DNA of 64,000 nt from Nocardia sp. BSTN01 (GTDB lineage: Bacteria > Actinomycetota > Actinomycetes > Mycobacteriales > Mycobacteriaceae). The position numbers and the translations under genes were made by a program. The notes beneath the pieces are model-generated. The model searched no databases, was not told the DNA's origin, and saw only the letters and a list, made by a program, of their open reading frames with translations. Below are positions 1-7,210 of this stretch, piece by piece. The number at the start of each line of letters is the position of its first letter. Positions within the stretch are counted from its first letter, which is position 1. The DNA is taken from positions 1 through 64,000 of the forward strand of contig NZ_JADKYP010000035.1 in the NCBI RefSeq assembly GCF_015354405.1, in the 5' to 3' direction.

Positions 1-1
1 T

Positions 2-664
2 CAGGAGATCTACAACACCCTGTTGCAGGTGCTCGAGGACGGCCGTCTCACCGACGGTCAGGGACGTACGGTCGACTTCAAGAACACCGTGCTGATCTTC
101 ACCTCGAACCTGGGTACCTCGGATATCTCGAAGGCCGTGGGTCTGGGCTTCGCTCAGTCCAACAACGAGGGCTCGAACTACGAGCGGATGAAGCTCAAGG
201 TCAACGACGAGCTGAAGAAGCACTTCCGTCCGGAGTTCCTCAACCGTATCGACGACGTCATCGTCTTCCACCAGCTCACCAACGAGCAGATCGTGGAGAT
301 GGTGGATCTGATGATCAACCGCGTCGCGACCCAGCTGCGGAACAAGGATATGGAAATCGACCTCACCGAGAAGGCCAAGAGCCTGCTCGCCAAGCGCGGA
401 TTCGACCCGGTGCTCGGCGCTCGCCCGCTGCGCCGGACCATCCAGCGCGAGATCGAGGATCAGCTCTCGGAGAAGATCCTGTTCGGCGAACTCGGCCCCG
501 GCCAGATCGTCGAGGTCGACGTCGAGAACTGGGACGGCGAGGGTGCCGGCGAGGACGCCAAGTTCACCTTCTCCGGTAAGGCCAAGCCCGCGAAGGCGGA
601 GGCCGAACCGGTCGCGGCGCTGGCCGGCGCCGGTGACGCTGCTCCCGAGGCCTCGGGCGAGTAA
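2..664 (+). CDS. clpC: ClpC ATPase, C-terminal part (cut by window start)
   Basis: The gene is open at the left edge, so only about 220 C-terminal residues are seen. They hold the end of the second AAA+ module: the LLQVLEDGRLTDGQGRTVDF stretch, the sensor-1 segment VLIFTSNLG, the FRPEFLNRIDDVIVF segment and the sensor-2 segment GARPLRRTIQ, followed by an Ala/Glu-rich tail. ClpC is the Hsp100 unfoldase that feeds the ClpP1P2 protease. In M. tuberculosis clpC1 lies a few genes from mhuD and mutY, as here. A perfect hairpin follows the stop codon. Identity is near certain; the N-terminal and first AAA+ domains lie outside the window. Confidence 0.96.
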   Translation, partial: QEIYNTLLQVLEDGRLTDGQGRTVDFKNTVLIFTSNLGTSDISKAVGLGFAQSNNEGSNYERMKLKVNDELKKHFRPEFLNRIDDVIVFHQLTNEQIVEMVDLMINRVATQLRNKDMEIDLTEKAKSLLAKRGFDPVLGARPLRRTIQREIEDQLSEKILFGELGPGQIVEVDVENWDGEGAGEDAKFTFSGKAKPAKAEAEPVAALAGAGDAAPEASGE

Positions 665-680
665 GTAGTCCGTACGGATC

Positions 681-722
681 GAAAGTGCCGGTCACCCCGC
701 ATATGGGGTGACCGGCACTTTC
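681..722 (+). terminator. Rho-independent terminator of clpC
   Basis: Perfect 18-bp inverted repeat (681-698 and 705-722) with the 6-nt loop GCATAT. The arms begin GAAAGTGCCGG. It starts 16 nt after the clpC stop. Only a short T-rich tail follows, which is common for actinobacterial terminators. It also marks the left border of the accessory island. Confidence 0.9.
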
Positions 723-812
723 TATCAGGGCCGCAACCGAATCTGTTGTGAGACGGGTGATTGTGTGTCCTAGTACGCGGACTTCGGCGGCGGTCGATGT
801 TTTGCTGGTCGC

Positions 813-1304
813 ATGGAGATTCGCAGGAGAAGGCTTGGTGCCGCGGAAGATCTGGAGGCGGCACTGCATGCGGTTTCCGAATTCAACCGAACCATCACGG
901 CTGCCGACACAAAGCTCGGATTGTTGCTGACCGCAAACGGATTCGCTTTGACGGGTCTGGTCAGTGCCGGGCGCACACCAACCGATCAGGCCACGGGCGT
1001 GATGGCTATCGTGCTGGAGGCTCTCCTGCTCATATGCATGTGTTACCTCGCGGCGGCGCTGCGGCCCACACTTAGTGAAGCCGGTCCTGGAAATTGGTTC
1101 AGTTTTCCCACTTTCCCGGCCGAAGGCGGTGAGCGGCCGGTGGTGTCGGTGCTGGCTGATCATGCCTGGCGGCAAGCCGCCGTACTTGCGGCGATTGCGC
1201 GGCGCAAGTATCGGCGGCTCGCGGTGGCATTGCGATGGAGTGCGCTCAGCCTGACGGCCTTTCTGGCCTGGTTCACGGTGGTACTGCTCGGTGCGCTGCG
1301 GTGA
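813..1304 (+). CDS. Pycsar-type membrane effector (PycTM/DUF5706-like)
   Basis: 163 residues. An N-terminal helix carries the family hallmark ADTK (ITAADTKLGLLL, about residues 29-40). Membrane helices follow at about 36-52 and 63-83, then a soluble loop, a RRKYRRL segment and a last membrane helix at about 143-160. In Pycsar antiphage systems PycTM proteins bind a cyclic pyrimidine nucleotide made by a class III cyclase and damage the inner membrane. This gene is convergent with the cyclase-containing operon and ends 6 nt from it, so I infer one functional locus, although no cyclase lies directly beside it on its own strand. Family assignment rests on motif and topology only. No clear ribosome site decides the start; ATG at 813 is the first in frame. 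Confidence 0.65.
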   Translation: MEIRRRRLGAAEDLEAALHAVSEFNRTITAADTKLGLLLTANGFALTGLVSAGRTPTDQATGVMAIVLEALLLICMCYLAAALRPTLSEAGPGNWFSFPTFPAEGGERPVVSVLADHAWRQAAVLAAIARRKYRRLAVALRWSALSLTAFLAWFTVVLLGALR

Positions 1305-1310
1305 CAATTC

Positions 1311-1868
1311 TCATCTATCCGCATGGACATCGGGCTGCTGTATCAGCAGAACCCATTGCCGCGCAGGCGATATGCACGGCTTCGAGTCGCCGGCGCAGGA
1401 TACGCTGTTCCAGGACAGCAGTCCGACAACAAGCAGCAGGCCCGCAACCCAATGGCGATATTTGCCGACTCCGGCCAGTCGACGAAGCGCGGCATCAACC
1501 ACAATCCGTAGGCCGTCGGCCAGCGCGAGTACGCCGTAGCCGTACGTATAGACGATTCGGCCCGGTCTGCGCCCGGATTTGATGAGCAGCCTGGTGATCA
1601 GCCATTCCGGTGCCAGTAGCACCGTAGAAGCTGCCGCCGCTACGAGGTCCGTCCGTTTGCACAGCCTATTACTCAACCTGGGGATCAGGATACCGACGAC
1701 CACTGTGAGGATCCCGAACAGCACGATTGCTGCAATGACGAATTCGACTGTGGCGGCCCAAAATTCGGAAAATTCGAGGTCGAGTAGGAAATCGTCCAGC
1801 ACTCCGATCGGACCGCCGAGCAGAGGGAGAGTCGTCAATGAACTTCCGGCGGTGAGACGGTCAAACAT
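1311..1868 (-). CDS. Small multi-pass membrane protein of the island operon
   Basis: 185 residues from ATG at 1868, which overlaps the 3' end of the SPFH gene by 8 nt (the ATG lies inside its last codons), implying coupled translation. Two clear hydrophobic spans stand at about 37-60 (rich in Ala, Val, Ile and Leu) and 138-153, with two weaker amphipathic stretches at about 70-85 and 107-125. I recognise no family. Position as the last gene of the Crp-cyclase-NTPase-SPFH operon suggests it anchors or executes the system at the membrane. A longer reading from 1907 would intrude far into the SPFH gene and is less likely. Confidence 0.7.
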   Translation of the reverse strand: MFDRLTAGSSLTTLPLLGGPIGVLDDFLLDLEFSEFWAATVEFVIAAIVLFGILTVVVGILIPRLSNRLCKRTDLVAAAASTVLLAPEWLITRLLIKSGRRPGRIVYTYGYGVLALADGLRIVVDAALRRLAGVGKYRHWVAGLLLVVGLLSWNSVSCAGDSKPCISPARQWVLLIQQPDVHADR

Positions 1869-2916
1869 GGTCGTCCTCATCGTCCGGCTCGCTGACCACC
1901 TCCGCATCTTCCACGGACGCAGTCAGTTGCTGGGCATGCTTCACCGATGCAACGGCCCCCGGCGCATTCTGGTGCAGGCGGTCTGCAATGACCCCGGTTG
2001 TCTGCTGCAGGATGTCCTGAACGTCTCGGCGATTGACCAGGCGCTGCTCCAGCAGAGCGTTCAGCATTTCGGACGCGGCAGTGAAGTCCAGCTGTTTCTC
2101 ACGCATGAACAGCTGGATAACCTCGTTCACATCTTCGCGGTTGGACGCGAGCCGCAGCGCAATCGCACCCAATTCGCCTGTCTGGAGGGCATCTGAGTAG
2201 AACTGCATCCGCAATTTCTCGAGGTCCAGCCGGTGCTGCTCCTCTAGTTTTGCGAGCTCTTGCCGGAAACTCTCCTGCTGCAGCGCCAATCTATGTTCGA
2301 CCTCGGTTTCCCGGTGTCGCAGTGTGGCGGCGTGCTGTAGGCCATCATGCTCCGCTTCTCGCCGCTCTTTGCGGTGGATATCGTACGTGCGTTCCTGGAT
2401 ATGGCTTTGTGTGCTCGATTCAGGTGAGAGCTTCACTTTCCAGTCCAGCAGAACGATGCCGCACGGCAACTCAGTTGTGCGATCGGCGAATATGTTGAGG
2501 TGCTGTTCGGCCTCTGCGAAGCGGTTGACTTCGAATTTCCGGCTTATGCTGCGTAGCTGATGCTCGAGATACGGCCGATAAATGTATTCGCCATCGCGCA
2601 ACTTGTCACGGACCGCCTGCACCGGATCACCGATCCGCCACGCCAGGTCGAGGTCGGCGACGAAATGGAAGACACCCTCCGCGGTTGGCAACTTTATGCG
2701 GGCACCGGCGTGATGCACCGACACATCCACCCAGTACACCCCTGTAGGTGGACTGTAGAAGACTTCCGATGCCGATGGCCTGCGGTCCATCAGCTGGAGT
2801 CGGCCCTGCCGATCTTCGGATACCGCTACCATCGGCCCATCGGTGGTGGGGCGGAAACGACGCCAAGCGCCACGGGACATTTCTTCGTAGCGCAGCAGTG
2901 GCCCATCTGTATTCAT
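1861..2916 (-). CDS. SPFH/band-7-like protein with coiled coil
   Basis: 351 residues. The first half (about 40-190) has the beta-rich, then helical pattern of SPFH (stomatin/prohibitin) domains: the segment VFHFVADLDLAWRIGDPVQA is followed by helices with paired basic and acidic residues. About 190-250 is strongly charged, Arg/Glu/Gln-rich coiled coil, then a helical region and a very acidic tail ending DDEDDHV. No membrane span is seen, so it may sit on the membrane peripherally or through the next gene product. SPFH proteins assemble ring or cage scaffolds on membranes. The ATG overlaps the NTPase stop in ATGA, so the two are translationally coupled. Family call is from fold pattern, not from a search. 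Confidence 0.65.
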   Translation of the reverse strand: MNTDGPLLRYEEMSRGAWRRFRPTTDGPMVAVSEDRQGRLQLMDRRPSASEVFYSPPTGVYWVDVSVHHAGARIKLPTAEGVFHFVADLDLAWRIGDPVQAVRDKLRDGEYIYRPYLEHQLRSISRKFEVNRFAEAEQHLNIFADRTTELPCGIVLLDWKVKLSPESSTQSHIQERTYDIHRKERREAEHDGLQHAATLRHRETEVEHRLALQQESFRQELAKLEEQHRLDLEKLRMQFYSDALQTGELGAIALRLASNREDVNEVIQLFMREKQLDFTAASEMLNALLEQRLVNRRDVQDILQQTTGVIADRLHQNAPGAVASVKHAQQLTASVEDAEVVSEPDDEDDHV

Positions 2917-5039
2917 TGGAGTTCGTACCTCGTCTCGAGCATGGTGAGCAACTCATCCACTGCGTGTACCGGGCCGGCGGTTTCGTCGGCCCACAGCTTC
3001 AGGTGGTACTGCAGGATGTCCGGCTCCGGAATGGCATGATTCAGTTCGATCAGTAGTTTTCCGATTGGCTTGCGTAGATTCGGATCTCTCTCGGACATCC
3101 GGACCCAACGCCGGATCTCGTCGTAAGCCTCCGGCATATAAAACGGAGCTTGCGCCATCCGCGCGAAGATCGTGACGATGAGGCTGCGCAGGTGTGCCGA
3201 TTCATCGGACAGCCATACCACCGCGGGCCAGGCGCGACTTCCGCGTGGCGTCTCGATGTGCACACTGGCACTGATTTCCAGCGCACAGTGGAATGCCGTG
3301 TCGCGCACTCGGCTTTTTCGCGACCCGGTCCATTCCGCCAACTCCTCGAGGACACGGCCGGTCAGCTCCGCGACGTTGAATAGCTGCAACACGCCGAAGC
3401 AAACACCGTCTCTGAGAGGGAGTTCGGTGCTAGCCGCAGCCTTGCGTAGCAATTGCAGTGCTCGATCCGGCATCGTCCGGCCGACGGTGCTGCCCAGCGC
3501 GGCTGCGGCGGTGATCCGCCGTGACAACGGTTGACGCGACCGCAGCCAAGCCGTAAGCATTCTCGTCACCAGCGGTGCGAGTTCGGGTTGCGTACCTGGA
3601 AACTGCAGAGCGCCGATTGCGGCGACTCGCTCATGTGGTGCGCCGCTGTCGGCCCACGGTTCGATCACGAGCTCGCGGGCGTATTCGAATTCGAAGATCG
3701 ATAGCTTCCCTGCAGCAACCCCGGCACGTGCGCAGACGCGGATGTCGGGATCATCGCCCAGCTCCCGCAACCAGGATCGGACGAGGCGATGTGCGGCCGG
3801 ATATTCCCGCCAGACATATTCCAGTACCCGACCGGGCACATGATCATCGATGAACTTCACTGCTTCCACCGCTATCCGGCCGTATCGAGTGTCTTCGACC
3901 GTCTGCTCGAGCTGCGCGTGCATCCGAGTCAGCAGGTCGGCGGTACGAAGTCCGAATACCGAGCGCACGTGCCGAGACTCGTCGGGTATCTCCTCCAGCT
4001 CGATCAGTGTCGCCAATCTGCGGCCGGCATCGGTGACGATGTGCAGAGGCATCCCGTTGAACACCGCCAGCGCGATAGCGAAAGCACGGGTCTCGGCGTC
4101 CAGATCGGAGTCGAACCACTGCCGGAAACGATCGTCGACCGATGAGGATCGCTGAGCAATGAGGTCGGAGATATCTATGCGTCCGGCAGCTACGTCGGCG
4201 AGTTGATCAGCCAGCAACGCGAGGTCACGTGTCGCTGGTCGGTGCTCTGTCACATGGGTCAACAGGTTCGACACGTCGTCGTGTTTCAGCACCTCGGGCT
4301 GGTCCTCGGACAGTCGCAGGCGCAGGTGTTTGCGCACTACCGAGGCGGCATTCGCCGGCTCACCGCCGTCGACCAGATACGGTGTCGCATCAGCGAAGAG
4401 TTCGGTATCGCTGTCGAGGACGACCACCATGCGGCAGTTGTGCCGGGCCAATGAACTGCTCAGCTGCTCGAGATGGAATTCACTGAGGGCGGCGGTCTGT
4501 TCGATCTCGAGCGAGTCGAGCAGATAGCCGGCGTTCGAGGTGAATTCGATGTCCAGGGACCGCAACCGCACGTCCGGATTCAGCTTGTGTACTTCCGAAC
4601 TGCGCAGGTCGTCGAGTGCGCGCAGCGCGGCAGTCGTTCGTCCCCAGCCGCGCGGGGCCCGCAGGAGCAACAGCGGTTGAGTCCGCAGCCTGCGGCACAC
4701 CAGGTCGTATACCGGGGGTGGGACGAAGGTGGCCTCGAGGTGTCGTAGGACATCGGCGGTTACTTGACCGCTGGGAAGGAACCGTCGTTCGGGCACGCCG
4801 GCGCCCGATCCCAGTACCGTTCCCGCAGTAGTGTTCCCGATGAATACGTTATTGGCGTTGACCGAGGATCCGCTCAGTACGGCGAACGCTTGCGATATGG
4901 CTCGGTCAGCTGTCAGCGATTCGCGCCGTCGGGACGAATCGCTCCGGTTCGCGTGACCGCTCTGATCGTCCGCGGGGCCGGTGGATTCGCGGTTCCGCGA
5001 TTCCTCTGGAAGCGTTGCCTGGCTGTGAGTTTCACTCAT
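2913..5039 (-). CDS. STAND-like P-loop NTPase with helical repeats and NANNV motif
   Basis: 708 residues from ATG at 5039, 1 nt after the cyclase stop; GTG at 5069 is an alternative that overlaps the cyclase. Order: disordered Ser/Arg/Glu-rich 1-55; Asn/Gly-rich motif 60-77 (core VNANNVFIGN); helix 85-125; P-loop 128-136 (APRGWGRTT, with Arg where Walker A has Lys); Walker B-like MVVVLDSD 204-211; then about 450 residues of helical pairs that look like HEAT/Armadillo repeats. This is the layout of a STAND/NLR-like sensor: switch NTPase plus repeat sensor. Its motif recurs at the C terminus of the cyclase encoded just upstream. The Lys to Arg change may weaken hydrolysis. Function is inferred. 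Confidence 0.7.
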   Translation of the reverse strand: MSETHSQATLPEESRNRESTGPADDQSGHANRSDSSRRRESLTADRAISQAFAVLSGSSVNANNVFIGNTTAGTVLGSGAGVPERRFLPSGQVTADVLRHLEATFVPPPVYDLVCRRLRTQPLLLLRAPRGWGRTTAALRALDDLRSSEVHKLNPDVRLRSLDIEFTSNAGYLLDSLEIEQTAALSEFHLEQLSSSLARHNCRMVVVLDSDTELFADATPYLVDGGEPANAASVVRKHLRLRLSEDQPEVLKHDDVSNLLTHVTEHRPATRDLALLADQLADVAAGRIDISDLIAQRSSSVDDRFRQWFDSDLDAETRAFAIALAVFNGMPLHIVTDAGRRLATLIELEEIPDESRHVRSVFGLRTADLLTRMHAQLEQTVEDTRYGRIAVEAVKFIDDHVPGRVLEYVWREYPAAHRLVRSWLRELGDDPDIRVCARAGVAAGKLSIFEFEYARELVIEPWADSGAPHERVAAIGALQFPGTQPELAPLVTRMLTAWLRSRQPLSRRITAAAALGSTVGRTMPDRALQLLRKAAASTELPLRDGVCFGVLQLFNVAELTGRVLEELAEWTGSRKSRVRDTAFHCALEISASVHIETPRGSRAWPAVVWLSDESAHLRSLIVTIFARMAQAPFYMPEAYDEIRRWVRMSERDPNLRKPIGKLLIELNHAIPEPDILQYHLKLWADETAGPVHAVDELLTMLETRYELQ

Positions 5040-5040
5040 A

Positions 5041-5769
5041 TCACGCGCGCCAGCTGTTGTTGTTACCACCGACGATCATGTCGGCCCGAATGTTGCCGGT
5101 CAGTACATTGTTGGCATTGATCCCGCCCTGACCGGCGATCGGCGCCACGGTGGCGGCGCCGGCTTCGATCGTGGCGGGAGAGTCCGCGGTGTGGTCGGAA
5201 AGTGGTGGCTCCGGATATCCAGGCACCCGTACCCAGGCCCGGACTTCGGCGTCGCCAGTACTGATCATGGCATCGCGGAATCCGGCCGATGTCACGGTGT
5301 CTCGGTATTCGTGGCGGACAACTCCCTGGTAGACGTAATCGGAAACGACGACCACGCCGTGAGCGCGGGCCGCACGTGCGAGGGTCTGCTTCACCAACTT
5401 GGAGTTGTTCAGCCGGAAGGTCGCGGTGAGAGCTTCACCCGTCCAGCCGTGTTCGTCGCGATGGACGTAGCCTTCGTGGACGGCAAGGCGCACCCGCAAC
5501 CAATCCGACAGATCCACCGTATTGTTGTGCTCGCGCACGCCGCCCAGAAATGCGGTGACGATCTGGTCGAGCACGTCGAGTACTGGCAGATCGAGGACGA
5601 GCATCGCTCCGTCTCCTCGGTCCTCCTGTACCACCACATCGGAGTTCGGAATCGCTTTGCTCAGCAGTTCGTACAGCGTCGCGCGCATAGCAACCAACTG
5701 GGGATTGCCCAGGGCACTGGAGTTTTCGACATCCACCACGAGAAATGAGCGGTGCTTGGGGTCGTTCAT
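5041..5769 (-). CDS. Class III nucleotide cyclase-like protein with C-terminal NANNV motif
   Basis: 242 residues. ATG at 5769 is chosen for its AGGGAGG ribosome site; the frame runs open a few codons further up. Residues 8-180 follow the class III cyclase fold: FLVVDVENSS with Asp13, the beta-hairpin EDRGDGAML with Asp53, the VHEGYVHRDEHGWTGEAL strand pair, and a late VVSDYV strand. Both metal-site Asp positions and Arg119 are kept, but the usual transition-state Asn four residues before that Arg is Thr115. Residues 185-215 are a linker, and 217-234 carry the INANNVLTGN motif shared with the NTPase. It could make a cyclic nucleotide read by the Crp-like protein encoded just upstream and by the convergent PycTM-like gene. 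Product and activity are not provable here. Confidence 0.7.
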   Translation of the reverse strand: MNDPKHRSFLVVDVENSSALGNPQLVAMRATLYELLSKAIPNSDVVVQEDRGDGAMLVLDLPVLDVLDQIVTAFLGGVREHNNTVDLSDWLRVRLAVHEGYVHRDEHGWTGEALTATFRLNNSKLVKQTLARAARAHGVVVVSDYVYQGVVRHEYRDTVTSAGFRDAMISTGDAEVRAWVRVPGYPEPPLSDHTADSPATIEAGAATVAPIAGQGGINANNVLTGNIRADMIVGGNNNSWRA

Positions 5770-5798
5770 GAGTCCTCCCTGACAATGGTCCATCTTGT

Positions 5799-6689
5799 CT
5801 ATAAGGAACGGCGAGGTTCGTCTGCGTCCGAATACACACTCGGAAGTCCCTCGGCGACTTCGGCGAGGACCTGCGGCCGCAGTAGCTCGATTCGCCGTCG
5901 GCCGGTCCGGACTGCGCCCAGGTCTCGCAGCCGCCTGAGCGTCTTGGCAACCGCTTCGCGGGATGCGCCCGCCGCATGCGCCAGTTCGGTTTGTGTGAGT
6001 GGCAGAGTGATGATCACCCGGTCCGCATCGGTCTGCCCGTAACGTCCGGCGTAGTCGAGCAGGAGGCGGGCGATTCGTTCTGTGACGGTGTAGGCGCCGT
6101 ACTCCAGCCGTTGAGCGTCTGCCTCCCGCGCGCGGTTGACGATCATTCGCAGAAGACTGAACGCGGCCCTGCCGTTGTTCGTCAGGATCGCGCGAAAATC
6201 CGTGCCCGACAGCACCTTAGCGGTTACCGATGATAGTGCGACGACGGTCGCGGAACGCACCCTGGTGTCGATGGCCGAGAACTCACCCAGCAGATCACCC
6301 GGCCCCCTGATCGCCAACAAAACTTGTTTGCCGCTTGCTGTCGACGAAGTGACCTTGACTCGACCGATTTCGATCACCATGACGAAGTCCGACAGTTCCC
6401 CCTCGCGCATCAACACGGAGCCTGCAGCCCAACGCCGCCTTATCCCGGCCGCAAGCAGGGCCGTCCGGCAGTCGTTCGGAACTTCCTCGGAATCCAGCGT
6501 GCAATCCTCTCGTGAGTGGCGCTCGTTGTCCGCGAACGCGCTGAACGTGCCGATGGCGCATCCACGTCCGAACAGGAGTTTGCGCTGGTGGTGAAGGCAC
6601 TGAACTCCCCCGGTAGATCGCAACCTAATACCCCGCCGCGGCAGCTTTCGTGCGTAGTGTACTGAGCAACAATGGATTTCGCCGCTCAT
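5799..6689 (-). CDS. Crp/Fnr-family regulator with intact cyclic-nucleotide pocket
   Basis: The core (about 225 residues) has the cyclic-nucleotide-binding beta-roll with the phosphate-binding cassette GEFSAIDTRVRSAT (Glu, Arg and Ser of the cAMP pocket all present), a dimer helix, and a winged helix-turn-helix with TQTELAHAAGASREAVAKTL. The stop is 29 nt before the cyclase ATG, so the two are probably co-transcribed. The start is uncertain. ATG 6689 or GTG 6713 add 65 to 72 residues that fit no domain. A CTG at 6497 sits 7 nt after GAGAGGA and would give 232 residues, the usual Crp length. The gene likely links cyclic nucleotide made by the neighbour to transcription. Confidence 0.8.
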   Translation of the reverse strand: MSGEIHCCSVHYARKLPRRGIRLRSTGGVQCLHHQRKLLFGRGCAIGTFSAFADNERHSREDCTLDSEEVPNDCRTALLAAGIRRRWAAGSVLMREGELSDFVMVIEIGRVKVTSSTASGKQVLLAIRGPGDLLGEFSAIDTRVRSATVVALSSVTAKVLSGTDFRAILTNNGRAAFSLLRMIVNRAREADAQRLEYGAYTVTERIARLLLDYAGRYGQTDADRVIITLPLTQTELAHAAGASREAVAKTLRRLRDLGAVRTGRRRIELLRPQVLAEVAEGLPSVYSDADEPRRSL

Positions 6690-6803
6690 TGACTCTGGCT
6701 GAAGCTTCGACACGGAGAACGCTTCCCATATCTGCCTTGTCCGCCGGAATCTGGTGGCTATGGCTGGTAATCGGGTGCATCATCTTCGGAAAGCGGCGAG
6801 AGG

Positions 6804-7068
6804 ACGGAGGACCCGGCGCTTACGGATTCGCAGATCGAGGCCTTCATTACCGAGGGATACGTCCGGGGGTGAAGTGCATTCTCGCGGGAGACGGCGGCTG
6901 ACACGCGAGAGATTCTCTGGCACGCTACAAGTTTCGATCCGGATGATGCCCGGACCTGGACGCATGACGTCTCCGATGTGAAAGGTGTTGGGAAGCTGAG
7001 GCTTCAGGGCGACGACCGACCGTGGTCACGATCGGCGAGGAATGCGGTGGTGGTGGGGGACAGGTAGG
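6804..7068 (+). pseudogene. Relic of a phytanoyl-CoA dioxygenase (PhyH) family gene
   Basis: Read in one frame from 6804, the translation begins TEDPALTDSQIEAFITEGYV, meets an in-frame TGA at 6870-6872, and then continues SAFSRETADTREILWHATSF and DPDDARTWTHDV. This matches the N-terminal pattern of PhyH-type Fe(II)/2-oxoglutarate dioxygenases (LT..QI..F...GYVR, then SREtA, ILW, DPDD..TW). The rest of the enzyme, including the His/Asp iron ligands, is gone and the frame ends at 7068. No start codon or ribosome site is visible. The relic fills most of the 520-nt gap between the Crp-like gene and the response regulator; I see nothing else there. Confidence 0.6.
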
Positions 7069-7210
7069 AAGTCATAACCTCAGCCTCCCGCGATCGCTAC
7101 GCCGCGACATCGGTGCCGAGACCATAGTCGCCGTACGTCGCGGCGCGTATACGCGGGCGAGGAGCCCAGCGGGCGACAGCGTAGATCGGGCGGCGCCGGG
7201 CCCGGCCGGA

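Noticed and set aside
5041-6689. Calling the locus a standard Pycsar system
   Set aside because: The cyclase lacks the canonical Asn, the effector-like gene is convergent and distant, and NTPase, SPFH and Crp genes are extra; the evidence supports only a related, distinct arrangement.
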